Part shown: positions 42,022 to 51,095 of the stretch, piece by piece | How the letters are laid out: every line of letters begins with the position of its first letter | Numbering within the stretch: the stretch's first letter is position 1 | DNA from: Pseudoruegeria sp039972875 | Lineage (GTDB): Bacteria; Pseudomonadota; Alphaproteobacteria; Rhodobacterales; Rhodobacteraceae | Direction: 5' to 3' | Length of the DNA stretch: 64,000 bases | NCBI GenBank assembly: GCA_039972875.1 | Contig: JBDWMA010000044.1 | Span: 130,314 to 194,313, forward strand | Program-made: the position numbers and the translations under genes | Notes under the pieces: generated by a model | The model's database searches: none | What the model was told of the DNA's origin: nothing | Seen by the model: only the letters and a program-made list of their open reading frames with translations

Positions 42022-42477
42022 ATGGCGGAAACGTCTAATGCCAAAGAAACGCGCGCGAAGATCGCTGAATTGTTCATTTCTTCGATCCCTCATGCCAAAG
42101 CGTTGGGAATGGAAATGACTAAAATTGGGGATGGCAAAGCCTCTATTCGGATGCCTTATGACGCAAAGCTAATTGGTGATCCTCACACCGGGGTTATGCA
42201 TGGTGGCGCGGTGTCTGCACTGATGGATACATGCAGTGGTGCAGCGGTGATTAGCCATCCAAAGGCAAAGGGCAGCACGGCAACGCTTGATCTTAGGATC
42301 GATTATTTCCGGGGGGCTACGCCACATCAGGAAATACTCTGCAATGCCGAATGCTATCTGATGACACGTTCTGCCGCCTTTGTGCGTGCGACAGCCTATG
42401 ACGACAATCGTGAAAAGCCAGTGGCGGCGGCCACAGGCGTATTTACCGTAACACCGCCTAAGGGTGATGCCACATGA
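42022..42477 (+). CDS. PaaI-family hotdog thioesterase (first of two)
   Basis: The 151-residue protein has the PaaI signature MHGGAVSALMDTCSGAAVI preceded by GDPHTGV, with the family's Asp in the helix, and a final ATGVFTV strand. It hydrolyses acyl- or aryl-CoA thioesters. The second thioesterase overlaps by ATGA. Divergent from the first MerR gene. Confidence 0.92.
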   Translation: MAETSNAKETRAKIAELFISSIPHAKALGMEMTKIGDGKASIRMPYDAKLIGDPHTGVMHGGAVSALMDTCSGAAVISHPKAKGSTATLDLRIDYFRGATPHQEILCNAECYLMTRSAAFVRATAYDDNREKPVAAATGVFTVTPPKGDAT

Positions 42478-42986
42478 ACCGTAAGACGCCTGAACCGTTG
42501 CATGTTGTGAAACAACGACGCGATGATGCGCTCAATGCGTTGGCCGACAGCATTCCTTACATTCAGTTTCTCGGTGTAGAATTTGACCGACATGGCGATG
42601 AACTAACAGCCGTTATGCGTTATTCGGAACATCTGGTTGGAAACCCGTCCTTACCTGCCTTACACGGAGGCGCCACGGCGGCCTTTATGGAATCTGCTGC
42701 GATGATCGAACTGGCGTGGCGGTATTTTTGGGAGGATATCGAAAACGGCGTGCTTGGTGCCGGTGAAGAGGATCAGGTTACTCAAATCAGGGTCCCACGG
42801 ACCATTGATTTTTCGGTCGATTATCTTCGGTCAGGCTTACCTCGGGATGCCTATGCGCGCGCACGGATTAACCGATACGGGCGTCGGTATGCGTCAGTTC
42901 AGGTCGAGGCATGGCAGGATCACAAAGATAGGTTATTTGCGCAGGCCACGGGCCACTTTTTGATGCCGTCCCGAAATGACGCTTAA
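42474..42986 (+). CDS. PaaI-family hotdog thioesterase (second of two)
   Basis: This 170-residue protein also has a hotdog signature, ALHGGATAAFMESAAMIELAW, then PRTIDFSVDYLRSG and a final ATGHFLMPS. The catalytic Asp of the first protein is a Glu here (FMESA). This may mean different substrates, and the pair could form a heteromer. It overlaps the first gene by 4 bases and the MATE gene by 11. Confidence 0.9.
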   Translation: MNRKTPEPLHVVKQRRDDALNALADSIPYIQFLGVEFDRHGDELTAVMRYSEHLVGNPSLPALHGGATAAFMESAAMIELAWRYFWEDIENGVLGAGEEDQVTQIRVPRTIDFSVDYLRSGLPRDAYARARINRYGRRYASVQVEAWQDHKDRLFAQATGHFLMPSRNDA

Positions 42987-44310
42987 AACAGAGCCAGAGG
43001 CTCTTACTCATCGGCGCGTGTTAAACATCGCTGTTCCGATTGTTCTGTCAAATGCGACAGTTCCAATTCTGGGGGCCGTGGATACAGGGGTGGTCGGTCA
43101 GCTAGGGTCTGCGGTACCCATCGGCGCGGTCGGCATTGGTGCGATTATTCTAACGGCAGTGTATTGGGTGTTCGGGTTCTTGCGGATGGGAACCGTAGGA
43201 CTGGCATCGCAGGCACTGGGCGGGCGGCAACAAGGTGAATATGTGGCCCTGTTATCGCGAGCATTGCTCATTGGCGCGTTCGCTGGGCTTGCAATTATTT
43301 TGTTCCAAGTCCCTCTGTTTTGGGGGGCGTTTAAAATTGCGCCCGCTTCTGCTGAGGTAGAGGTAATGGCCCGTGATTATATGGGCATTCGGGTTTGGTC
43401 AGCTCCGGCTGCGATTGCGCTTTATGGTATCACGGGGTGGCTCATCGCCGCCGAACGCACACGGGCTGTGCTTGGCCTACAGCTTTGGATGAATGGGACC
43501 AACATCGTGTTGGATTTATTCTTTGTCTTGGGGTTGGACTGGGGTGTTCAGGGCGTTGCCATCGCCACTTTTATCGCGGAATGGAGCGGTCTGATACTTG
43601 GCCTGTGGTTCTGTCGCGGCGCCTTTGCACACCCAGCGTGGCGGGACAGGTCCCGCGTATTTGACCGAGCTAAATTGCAAAATATGATGATGGTCAATGG
43701 TGATATCCTGATCCGTTCTGTTCTGTTGCAAGCCATCTTTGTTTCCTTTTTGTTTTTTGGTGCGGACTTTGGGGATGTGCCGTTGGCGGCCAACCAGATT
43801 TTGCTGCAATTTTTGAACATCACGGCCTATGCGCTGGATGGCTTTGCAGCCGCCGCTGAGACTTTGGTGGGGCAGGCGATGGGCGCTGGATCGGCACTGC
43901 GCGTCCGGCGAGGGGCGTGGATGACCAGCCAATGGGGGATCGTCTGGGTTTTGATCCTTGCCATTGTGTTTTTTGTCTTTGGCGGAGACATAATCGATAT
44001 CATGACCACCAGTGAGGCTGTTCGGGCCGAAGCACGGATTTACCTAATTTACATGGTCTGGGCCCCGATTGTTGGCGTCGCCAGTTGGATGTTTGATGGA
44101 ATATTCATTGGCGCAACCCAATCCCGAGATATGCGCAATATGATGGTGATCAGCACTGTCATTTATTTTGGTGCTGTTCTGGTGTTGTTGCCGATGTTTG
44201 GAAATCATGGGCTTTGGTGCGCGCTGTTATTGTCTTTCTTGGCCCGCGGCGTGACGCTTGCTTTGCGGTATCCCGCGCTTGAGCGCGCCGCTGATCGGCA
44301 ACCCTCTTAA
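42976..44310 (+). CDS. MATE-family efflux transporter
   Basis: The 444-residue protein has 12 membrane segments and the DinF-like MATE features NIAVPIVLSNATVPILGAVDTGVVG and AGLAIILFQVPLF, then LNITAYALDGFAAAAETLVGQAMG. It exports organic cations or drugs using a Na+ or H+ gradient. It overlaps the second thioesterase gene by 11 bases, so the three are translated from one transcript. Confidence 0.93.
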   Translation: MTLKTEPEALTHRRVLNIAVPIVLSNATVPILGAVDTGVVGQLGSAVPIGAVGIGAIILTAVYWVFGFLRMGTVGLASQALGGRQQGEYVALLSRALLIGAFAGLAIILFQVPLFWGAFKIAPASAEVEVMARDYMGIRVWSAPAAIALYGITGWLIAAERTRAVLGLQLWMNGTNIVLDLFFVLGLDWGVQGVAIATFIAEWSGLILGLWFCRGAFAHPAWRDRSRVFDRAKLQNMMMVNGDILIRSVLLQAIFVSFLFFGADFGDVPLAANQILLQFLNITAYALDGFAAAAETLVGQAMGAGSALRVRRGAWMTSQWGIVWVLILAIVFFVFGGDIIDIMTTSEAVRAEARIYLIYMVWAPIVGVASWMFDGIFIGATQSRDMRNMMVISTVIYFGAVLVLLPMFGNHGLWCALLLSFLARGVTLALRYPALERAADRQPS

Positions 44311-44348
44311 GGGCGACCGATCCCTTGCGGGGGCTCTATTGCTCGTCG

Positions 44349-44696
44349 TTAGAAAAGGACCAAGACTTGTTCTGGTGGACGGCCAATGGCTGCTTTGCCA
44401 TCGTGTGTCACAATCGGGCGCTCTAACAATGCAGAGTTTTCCAACAGCGCAGCCTGAAGTTCCTCTTTGGTGCTGTCTTTGGACAGGTTTGCCTCTTTGA
44501 ACGCGGCATCTTTGGTGCGCATTATCTCAATAAGTGGCAGGCCCAATTGCTGTTGTAATTGCTCGATTTCCATCGCTGTTACAGGCTCTTTCAGATAAAG
44601 ACGAATGGTTGGTATGATGTTGTTCTCTGCGAGCAAGGCAAGGGTTTGCCGCGATTTGCTGCAGCGGGGATTATGCCAAATGGTTGTCACAGCCAT
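44349..44696 (-). CDS. arsC: ArsC-family arsenate reductase (glutaredoxin type)
   Basis: The 115-residue protein has IWHNPRCSKSR, with the reactive Cys at residue 12, and the closing IVTHDGKAAIGRPPEQVLVLF, both as in the glutaredoxin-dependent ArsC family. The three arginines known to bind arsenate fit R11, the R in IRLYLKE region and R93 in LERPIV. No other arsenic gene is present, so the physiological role may be different. It overlaps pyrD by 10 bases. Confidence 0.88.
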   Translation of the reverse strand: MAVTTIWHNPRCSKSRQTLALLAENNIIPTIRLYLKEPVTAMEIEQLQQQLGLPLIEIMRTKDAAFKEANLSKDSTKEELQAALLENSALLERPIVTHDGKAAIGRPPEQVLVLF

Positions 44697-45745
44697 GCCT
44701 CCCGTCCGGTCCCAACAGCCTCGGATACGTTTGCAAATCCGTCATTATTGAGCAGCTCATCTAACCCATTCGCGACTTCAGCCACGAGGCTTAACCCTTG
44801 ATAGACCAGTGCGGAATAGAGTTGTACGGCTGAGGCGCCCGCGCGAATTTTTGCGTAGGCTTGTGCCGCGTTGCTGACGCCGCCGACCCCGATGAGGGGG
44901 ATAGCCCCATCTGTGGCTTTAGAGAGCTGGGCCAGAATCTGGGTGGATTTCTCGAACAGGGGGCGACCAGATAGCCCGCCCATTTCATCTTTGTGAGGGC
45001 TGGTTAGCCCTTCGCGGGACAGGGTTGTATTCGTGGCAATCACTGCATCGATTCCTGAAGACAATGCAACCTCGGCCACGTCCTGAATTTCATCAAGAGT
45101 AAGGTCAGGGGCAATTTTCAAAAATACGGGGATGGGCCGGGAAAGGCTTGCACGGGTTTCCATCACGCCTGCCAGCAGCCCGGCAAGGGCCTCTTTGCCC
45201 TGAAGATCGCGCAGTTTTTCGGTATTGGGAGAAGACACGTTAACCGTGGCGAAATCCAGATGCGGGGCGCAATGGGACAAGACTTTGGCGAAATCGGACG
45301 CACGGTCTTCGCTGTCTTTGTTCGCGCCAAGGTTCAGTCCTAACACCATGTCTTTTGGGCGCATAGCAAGGCGTAAACCAATAGCCTCCATGCCTTCGTT
45401 GTTAAACCCAAACCGATTGATCACCGCTTGATCATCCGTCAGGCGAAACAGGCGTGGTTTTGGATTTCCGGGTTGTGGACGGGGTGTTGCGGCACCAACC
45501 TCAACAAATCCAAAACCTGCGCGGGACAAGGGGGCAATGGCCTCGGCGTTTTTGTCATATCCTGCAGCTAGTCCGATAGGGTTGGGTACTGCCAGCCCAG
45601 CAATCTGTGTTGCCAATCGAGGAGAGGTTACGACACCGGGTAAAGGGGCAAAAGGGCTGTTCAATGCTTTGATCGATAACCCGTGGGCCTGTTCTGGATC
45701 CAGTTTGTGCAGCGATTTCAGTGCAATTTTTTCAATCAGTTTCAT
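44687..45745 (-). CDS. pyrD: Dihydroorotate dehydrogenase (quinone), class 2
   Basis: The 352-residue protein has an N-terminal helix for quinone/membrane association, then NPIGLAAGYDKNAE, GFVEVGAATPRPQPGNPKPR, NRFGFNNEGM and the catalytic Ser in NVSSPNTEKLR. It oxidises dihydroorotate to orotate at the inner membrane in pyrimidine synthesis. Between a DUF952 gene (4-base overlap) and arsC. Confidence 0.95.
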   Translation of the reverse strand: MKLIEKIALKSLHKLDPEQAHGLSIKALNSPFAPLPGVVTSPRLATQIAGLAVPNPIGLAAGYDKNAEAIAPLSRAGFGFVEVGAATPRPQPGNPKPRLFRLTDDQAVINRFGFNNEGMEAIGLRLAMRPKDMVLGLNLGANKDSEDRASDFAKVLSHCAPHLDFATVNVSSPNTEKLRDLQGKEALAGLLAGVMETRASLSRPIPVFLKIAPDLTLDEIQDVAEVALSSGIDAVIATNTTLSREGLTSPHKDEMGGLSGRPLFEKSTQILAQLSKATDGAIPLIGVGGVSNAAQAYAKIRAGASAVQLYSALVYQGLSLVAEVANGLDELLNNDGFANVSEAVGTGREAWL

Positions 45746-46080
45746 ATCATAGCCTCGGGGAAATCATGGGCGCCATCAACGAGTGGTAGCGCGACGTGCC
45801 AAAGCACATCTTGAAGTGTTAGTGCCCGAAAGAGGTGCGGAAACAGCGCTTCCCCGCGGGACACTTCCCATTTGAGCGCGTCCCCAAGGGTGTCGGTCTC
45901 CAATGCCAGCAGAACCAGATCCGTTTCACGTGTGAAGTGTTTTGCGGCCGTCTCAGGGACCTGTTGAGCTGTTGAAAAATGGATGTATCCATCTTGAACA
46001 TCAATCGGAGCACCTGTGGTGGTGCCGGCGGCTTGTAGATCGGCCCATTCGGGCGCGCGGAATATTTTGTAAATGAGCAT
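45742..46080 (-). CDS. DUF952 family protein
   Basis: The 112-residue protein shows the family's IYKIFRAPEWADLQAAG, APIDVQDGYIHFSTAQQVPETAAKHF and the closing FPHLFRALTLQDVLWHVALPL. Its fold is ADP-ribosyltransferase-like according to the known DUF952/RNA 2'-phosphotransferase similarity, but its function is unknown. First gene of the cluster with pyrD and arsC. Confidence 0.88.
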   Translation of the reverse strand: MLIYKIFRAPEWADLQAAGTTTGAPIDVQDGYIHFSTAQQVPETAAKHFTRETDLVLLALETDTLGDALKWEVSRGEALFPHLFRALTLQDVLWHVALPLVDGAHDFPEAMI

Positions 46081-46245
46081 GATGCTCCAATGCCCAACGC
46101 ATCGCGGCGGGTCAAGTCTGCGTAAGAAATAGAGGCAAATTGTTGAAAATTGGGATTACCCAAGGGAACCGTCACAAATCTTTGACTCTCCTCGTGGGAC
46201 AAGACAGTCTGAGTCGATAAACAAAAAAGACAGGGAGTCTTACAT

Positions 46246-47826
46246 ATGCTGTCCCGCATCCTGCTAACATCTGCTGCTGCTTTGGCCCTGACCTCAGGCA
46301 TAGCGGCTGCTGATTATTCGCTATCCGTGTTGCACACTAACGATTTTCACGCTCGCTTTGAACCGGTCTCAAAGTACGATTCTGGCTGCTCTGCAGAGGA
46401 CAACACCGAAGGCAAATGCTTTGGTGGGTCTGCGCGATTGGTCACCGCAGTCGAAGAGGCCCGTGCGCGGTCCAATAACTCTATTCTTGTGGATGGGGGG
46501 GATCAGTTCCAAGGTTCGCTTTATTACACCTATTATAAGGGTAAAGTTGCCGCTGAGATGATGAACAAGCTCGGCTATACGGCGATGACTGTGGGCAACC
46601 ATGAATTTGATGACGGGCCCGAAGTTTTGCGGGGGTTCATGGATGCGGTTGATTTCCCGGTTCTGATGTCCAATGCAGATGTTTCGGCAGAACCTTTGTT
46701 GGCGGATACGCTGCAAAAATCCACCGTGATTGAGCAAAATGGCGAAAAGATCGGTCTGATCGGGTTAACCCCAGAGGACACCGGGGATTTGGCTAGTCCA
46801 GGTAAGAATGTTACGTTTTCAGATCCCGTTGCTGCGGTGCAAGGCGAAGTCGATAAACTGACTGATATGGGTGTGAACAAGATCATCGTATTAAGCCATT
46901 CAGGCTATGTGGTGGACCAGAAAGTTGCAGCAGAAACCACAGGTGTTGATGTCATCGTTGGCGGTCACTCTAACACTTTGCTGTCGAATACCAATGATCG
47001 TGCGGTTGGGCCTTATCCGACTATGGTTGGCAATACTGCCGTTGTTCAGGCATATGCTTACGGTAAATTCTTGGGTGAGCTGAATGTCACCTTTGATGAT
47101 GAGGGCAATATTACGGAAGCCGTGGGTGAACCTTTGGTCATGGATGGCGACGTTGCAGAAGATGCCGAAACCAAAGACCGAATTGCGGAGCTGGGCGCGC
47201 CTTTAGATGAAATTCGCAACAAAGTTGTCGCGGAAACTGGCGAAGCTGTTGATGGTAATCGTGATGTTTGTCGTGTTCAGGAATGCTCCATGGGCAACCT
47301 TGTGGCCGATGCAATGCTTGAACGTGTGAAAGACCAAGGTGTGACCATCGCCATCGCGAACTCTGGTGGTTTGCGTGCCAGCATCGATGCAGGCGAAGTG
47401 ACCATGGGTGAGGTTTTGACGGTTCTTCCGTTCCAAAACACTCTGTCCACCTTTGAGATCAAAGGGGCTGGCGTGATCGCTGCGTTGGAAAATGGTGTAA
47501 GCCAGGTCGAAGAAGTTAAAGGGCGGTTCCCACAGGTGTCTGGCCTGAAATTTACCTGGGACCCCGCCGTGGCGCCGAATGAAGGCCGTGTTGTTGAGGT
47601 GATGGTTGAAACGGACGATGGCTTCGCGGCAATCGATCCGGAGGCAACCTATTCGGTTGTGACCAACAACTATGTGCGCAATGGCGGAGACGGATATAAA
47701 ATCTTCGAAACCGACGGTATGAATGCCTATGATTTTGGTCCAGATGTGGCTGATGTGATGGCGGAATACCTTGCTGGAAAGGGCCCCTACACGCCTTATA
47801 CAGATGGTCGTATCGCGTCCAAATAA
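46246..47826 (+). CDS. Secreted bifunctional metallophosphatase/5'-nucleotidase
   Basis: The 526-residue protein has a Sec signal peptide (ILLTSAAALALTSGIAAA). The metallophosphatase domain shows HTNDFHARFEPV, DGGDQFQGS, GNHEFDDGPE, LSHSGYVVDQK and GGHSNTLL. The C-terminal 5'-nucleotidase domain has ANSGGLRASIDAGEVTMGEV, LPFQNTLSTFEIKG and NNYVRNGGDGYKIF. It hydrolyses nucleotides in the periplasm for phosphate and nucleoside recovery, as UshA does. GGGAG precedes the ATG. A terminator follows. Confidence 0.95.
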   Translation: MLSRILLTSAAALALTSGIAAADYSLSVLHTNDFHARFEPVSKYDSGCSAEDNTEGKCFGGSARLVTAVEEARARSNNSILVDGGDQFQGSLYYTYYKGKVAAEMMNKLGYTAMTVGNHEFDDGPEVLRGFMDAVDFPVLMSNADVSAEPLLADTLQKSTVIEQNGEKIGLIGLTPEDTGDLASPGKNVTFSDPVAAVQGEVDKLTDMGVNKIIVLSHSGYVVDQKVAAETTGVDVIVGGHSNTLLSNTNDRAVGPYPTMVGNTAVVQAYAYGKFLGELNVTFDDEGNITEAVGEPLVMDGDVAEDAETKDRIAELGAPLDEIRNKVVAETGEAVDGNRDVCRVQECSMGNLVADAMLERVKDQGVTIAIANSGGLRASIDAGEVTMGEVLTVLPFQNTLSTFEIKGAGVIAALENGVSQVEEVKGRFPQVSGLKFTWDPAVAPNEGRVVEVMVETDDGFAAIDPEATYSVVTNNYVRNGGDGYKIFETDGMNAYDFGPDVADVMAEYLAGKGPYTPYTDGRIASK

Positions 47827-47847
47827 TTTTTGACGGAACCTAAATGG

Positions 47848-47883
47848 AAAGGCGCAGCCATATGCTGCGCCTTTGCTGTTTTT
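47848..47883 (+). terminator. Intrinsic terminator of the 5'-nucleotidase gene
   Basis: AAAGGCGCAGC and GCTGCGCCTTT form a perfect 11-base stem with a CATAT loop, then GCTGTTTTT. It lies 21 bases after the stop. Confidence 0.9.
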
Positions 47884-47960
47884 ACTTGGATTGCCTTTTT
47901 TTTGGCGTTCCTCGGGTGGGCGCGCCTTGCGTTGTGGGCGTACCGTTGTAATGTCGAGGG

Positions 47961-48623
47961 ATGTGCGGACGTTCTGTGTTGACCACCCCGATAGATGCTA
48001 TGGTGCAATTGTTTGATGCGGCAGCTGCAAACACGATGCCAGATATTCCCAATTTCAATGTTTGCCCGACCAATGATGTGCCCGTTGTATTGGGCACGGC
48101 TGAAGCACGTCGCAATTTGGTTGCGATGCGATGGGGGTTTATCCCGAACTGGTACAAAGCCCCCAATGACGGACCCCTATTGATCAATGCGCGGGCGGAG
48201 ACGATTGCAGAAAAACCAGCTTTTCGGTCAGCCTGCCGAGCTCGCAGGTGTTTGCTGCCTGTGGATGGGTTCTATGAATGGACTAAGGGACCAAATGGCG
48301 AACGGTTACCCTATTACATTCGTCGTAAAGATGACTCTCCTATGGTGTTTGCCGGTATTTGGCAGGGCTGGGGGGAGGATGCATTGCGGACCTGCGCAAT
48401 GGTGACGGTCGCCGCAAATGCAGAGATGTCGGAGATTCATCACAGAATGCCGGTGATCTTATCGCCCGAGGACTGGCCTTTGTGGTTGGGAGAAGCGGGC
48501 AAAGGCGCTGCCGTGTTGATGAAGCCCGCGCCGGAGGGCGTGTTGTCCTTTCATCGTGTGGATCCGGCGGTGAATTCTAATCGTGCATTTGGGGCGCAGT
48601 TGATCGAGCCCATTGCGGCATAA
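47961..48623 (+). CDS. YedK/HMCES-type SOS response-associated peptidase
   Basis: The 220-residue protein begins MCGR, so that Cys2 becomes the N-terminal residue after Met removal; the start cannot be elsewhere. INARAETI, RRCLLPVDGFYEW and HHRMPVIL carry the Asn, Glu and His of the active site. It forms a covalent thiazolidine bond with abasic sites in single-stranded DNA, protecting replication forks. No LexA box is seen upstream, despite the family name. Confidence 0.93.
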   Translation: MCGRSVLTTPIDAMVQLFDAAAANTMPDIPNFNVCPTNDVPVVLGTAEARRNLVAMRWGFIPNWYKAPNDGPLLINARAETIAEKPAFRSACRARRCLLPVDGFYEWTKGPNGERLPYYIRRKDDSPMVFAGIWQGWGEDALRTCAMVTVAANAEMSEIHHRMPVILSPEDWPLWLGEAGKGAAVLMKPAPEGVLSFHRVDPAVNSNRAFGAQLIEPIAA

Positions 48624-48644
48624 GAGAAAAGGTTCGGAAACGTT

Positions 48645-50567
48645 ATGAAAGACAAAATTGTGTCCCCAGAGGCGGCTGCCGCGTTGGTTCAGGATGGCGA
48701 TACCATCACGACGTCAGGTTTTGTCGGAATTGGTGTGCCGGATTTGCTGTTAAAGGCGGTAGCCGATCGATTTGAGGAAACAACACATCCTGCGGGATTG
48801 TCGTTGTTTTTTGCCGCAGGACAGGGCGATGGTCGGGCGCGCGGTCTGAATAGGTTAGGGCAAGAGGGGTTGTTGGCACGAGTCGTTGGGGGGCACTGGG
48901 GGTTGATCCCGCGTGTCGCGCAGCTCGCGTTATCAGGTTTAATTGAGGCGTATAACCTGCCGCAGGGCGTGATCAGTCAAATGTATCGGGACATTGCAGC
49001 CGGGAAGGTTGGAACCGTTAGTCATGTCGGTTTGGGGACGTTCGTCGATCCACGCCTAGAGGGGGGCAAGATCAATGACATAACGCAAGAGGATTTGGTT
49101 GAGCTCATCACATTAGGTGGTAAGGAACAGCTTTTTTATAAAGGGTTTCCGATTCATGTCGCTTTGCTGCGTGGGACCACCGCGGATCCGTTTGGAAATA
49201 TTTCGATGGAGCGTGAGGCGCTGATTATCGACAATTTGTCCCAAGCGATGGCCGTGAAAAATTCCGGAGGGGTCGTCATTGTTCAGGTGGAGCGGATTGC
49301 GGCGCGTGGGGCCCTGAACCCACGGGATGTGATGATCCCAGGTGCGCTTGTGGATGCGGTTGTCGTTGCAGAACCTGACTATCATATGCAGACCTATGCG
49401 ACGGCTTATTCTCATTTATATGCGGGACAATTTCGTGCTCCAGAAGGGGTCACGACGCCAATGACGCTGGATGCGCGTAAAATTATTGCCCGACGGGCGG
49501 CGTTCGAATTACCGGTCAATGGTGTCGTTAACCTAGGCATTGGGATGCCCGAAGGGGTCGCCGCAGTCGCGGGAGAAGAAGGACTGCTGTCGCATGTGAC
49601 ATTGACGGCAGAACCCGGCGTGGTTGGTGGACAGCCTGCGTCAGGACTGGATTTTGGGGCTGCGACCAACACAGATGCAATTATTTCACAGGCCCAACAG
49701 TTTGATTTCTATGACGGTGGTGGCTTGGATTTGGCGGTGCTGGGCATGGCTGAAGTGGATGGAAACGGCCATGTGAATGTCTCTCGGTTTGGGCCACGAT
49801 TGGCTGGGGCTGGTGGGTTCATCAATATTTCGCAGAATGCGCGGCGGGCGGTGTTTACCGGCACCTTTACTGCAGGTGGTTTGCGCATTGCCTTTAAGGA
49901 TGGCGGGGTGCAAATCACGCAAGAAGGACGGGCGCAAAAGTTCCTGGACCATGTGCAGCAGGTGACGTTTTCGGGGTCTGGGGCGCAGGCAAAACGGCAG
50001 CCGGTGCTCTATATTACAGAGCGTTGCGTGTTTGAGTTGCGGACAGATGGTGTTGCGTTGATCGAGGTTGCTCCGGGGATAGATATCGAGTCCGATATTC
50101 TGGCGCATATGGATTTCACACCGATTATCGAAGATGTCGCCTTGATGGACCCGCGTTTGTTTGTAGAAGAACCTATGGATCTAGCGCGGGATCTGTTGCA
50201 CCTAGATCTGGCAGATCGCATTGCATTGGGGGATGATAGAGAACACTTGTTCATTAACTTTGAAAAGATGCGCATTCGCAGCCTGACAGAAGTTGCACAG
50301 ATTAAAGCGCGGGTCGAAGAGGTGTGCGCCCCGCTAGAGCATCGCGTGGATGTCATCGCCAATTATGACGGCGCGCGGATTGATGAGGATGTAGAGCGCA
50401 CATTTGCCGAGATGGTCAACGGGCTAGAGGATCGGTTTTATCGGACGGTGACGCGGTATTCGAACTCTGCCTTTATGCGAATGAAGTTGGGGCAAACCTT
50501 CCAGCGAGAGGCCGCACCGCATATTTTTGAAAGTGCAGCGGATGCCAAAGCGTTTTTGGAACGATGA
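48645..50567 (+). CDS. Acyl-CoA:acetate/3-ketoacid CoA-transferase, fused subunits with C-terminal extension
   Basis: The 640-residue protein joins the alpha-like part (about 1-260, with SGFVGIGVPDLLL) and the beta-like part (about 280-500), whose catalytic Glu is E323 in LTAEPGVVGGQ. Both are as in YdiF/propionate CoA-transferase (about 530 residues). It then has some 130 extra residues that include HLFINFEKMRIRS, VDVIANYDGARIDEDV and VTRYSNSAFMRMKLG. I do not recognise that extension. The core moves CoA between short-chain acids. It starts 21 bases after the HMCES gene. Confidence 0.9.
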   Translation: MKDKIVSPEAAAALVQDGDTITTSGFVGIGVPDLLLKAVADRFEETTHPAGLSLFFAAGQGDGRARGLNRLGQEGLLARVVGGHWGLIPRVAQLALSGLIEAYNLPQGVISQMYRDIAAGKVGTVSHVGLGTFVDPRLEGGKINDITQEDLVELITLGGKEQLFYKGFPIHVALLRGTTADPFGNISMEREALIIDNLSQAMAVKNSGGVVIVQVERIAARGALNPRDVMIPGALVDAVVVAEPDYHMQTYATAYSHLYAGQFRAPEGVTTPMTLDARKIIARRAAFELPVNGVVNLGIGMPEGVAAVAGEEGLLSHVTLTAEPGVVGGQPASGLDFGAATNTDAIISQAQQFDFYDGGGLDLAVLGMAEVDGNGHVNVSRFGPRLAGAGGFINISQNARRAVFTGTFTAGGLRIAFKDGGVQITQEGRAQKFLDHVQQVTFSGSGAQAKRQPVLYITERCVFELRTDGVALIEVAPGIDIESDILAHMDFTPIIEDVALMDPRLFVEEPMDLARDLLHLDLADRIALGDDREHLFINFEKMRIRSLTEVAQIKARVEEVCAPLEHRVDVIANYDGARIDEDVERTFAEMVNGLEDRFYRTVTRYSNSAFMRMKLGQTFQREAAPHIFESAADAKAFLER

Positions 50568-50570
50568 GCG

Positions 50571-50596
50571 GGATGGCCTGAAGGCTTTCCCCATCC
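50571..50596. terminator. Possible hairpin between the CoA-transferase and DUF393 genes
   Basis: GGATGG and CCATCC enclose an inner GCCT-GA-AGGC hairpin, a few bases after the CoA-transferase stop. No T-run; the call is weak. Confidence 0.4.
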
Positions 50597-50624
50597 ACTT
50601 GCGCCAACCCTTGAATTTCTCGGT

Positions 50625-50999
50625 CTAGATTTGTTTGGCTCTGAGGCGTCTAACGTGCCTGCGATAGATTGTAGGCGCTAGGATTTTATCATAGCCAAAG
50701 CAGGACAGCTGGAAAATACCTGGCAATGCGATGAACTTTCCGAGCCTGCTGTAGCGCGGCAAGTCTGCCCACAGTACCAGAAAGGCGGGAATGCCAGAGG
50801 TCACCTGACCATCTTTTAAGACGTGAAGGCGCTGGGCGGCCTGATCTGCTGTGACGCCAAACGTGTCAAATTCATCTGTATTCAGGTCTTTGAAAGTGAG
50901 GGGCAAAGCCTCTTTTTGAGCGTACTTGGCGTAATGCGAGATCTCAAAGTTACAGACCGGGCAATCGGCATTGTAGAGGATTTCGGTTTCTTTGGTCAT
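50625..50999 (-). CDS. DCC-family thiol-disulfide oxidoreductase (DUF393)
   Basis: The 124-residue protein has ILYNADCPVCNFEI, with the DxxCxxC-type pair C13 and C16, and the downstream LKDGQVTSGIPAFLVLW, as in DUF393 (DCC) proteins. A redox role is assumed from the CxxC. Convergent with the CoA-transferase gene and divergent from the DUF2199 gene. Confidence 0.88.
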   Translation of the reverse strand: MTKETEILYNADCPVCNFEISHYAKYAQKEALPLTFKDLNTDEFDTFGVTADQAAQRLHVLKDGQVTSGIPAFLVLWADLPRYSRLGKFIALPGIFQLSCFGYDKILAPTIYRRHVRRLRAKQI

Positions 51000-51095
51000 A
51001 TCGTCCCCTTTTCACTGTTATACATAATTCGGGTGTGTGCCATGTATAGGGTCGTGGAATTTATGTCGCAGGGAGGCTTTTGTTGAGCTGATGGG

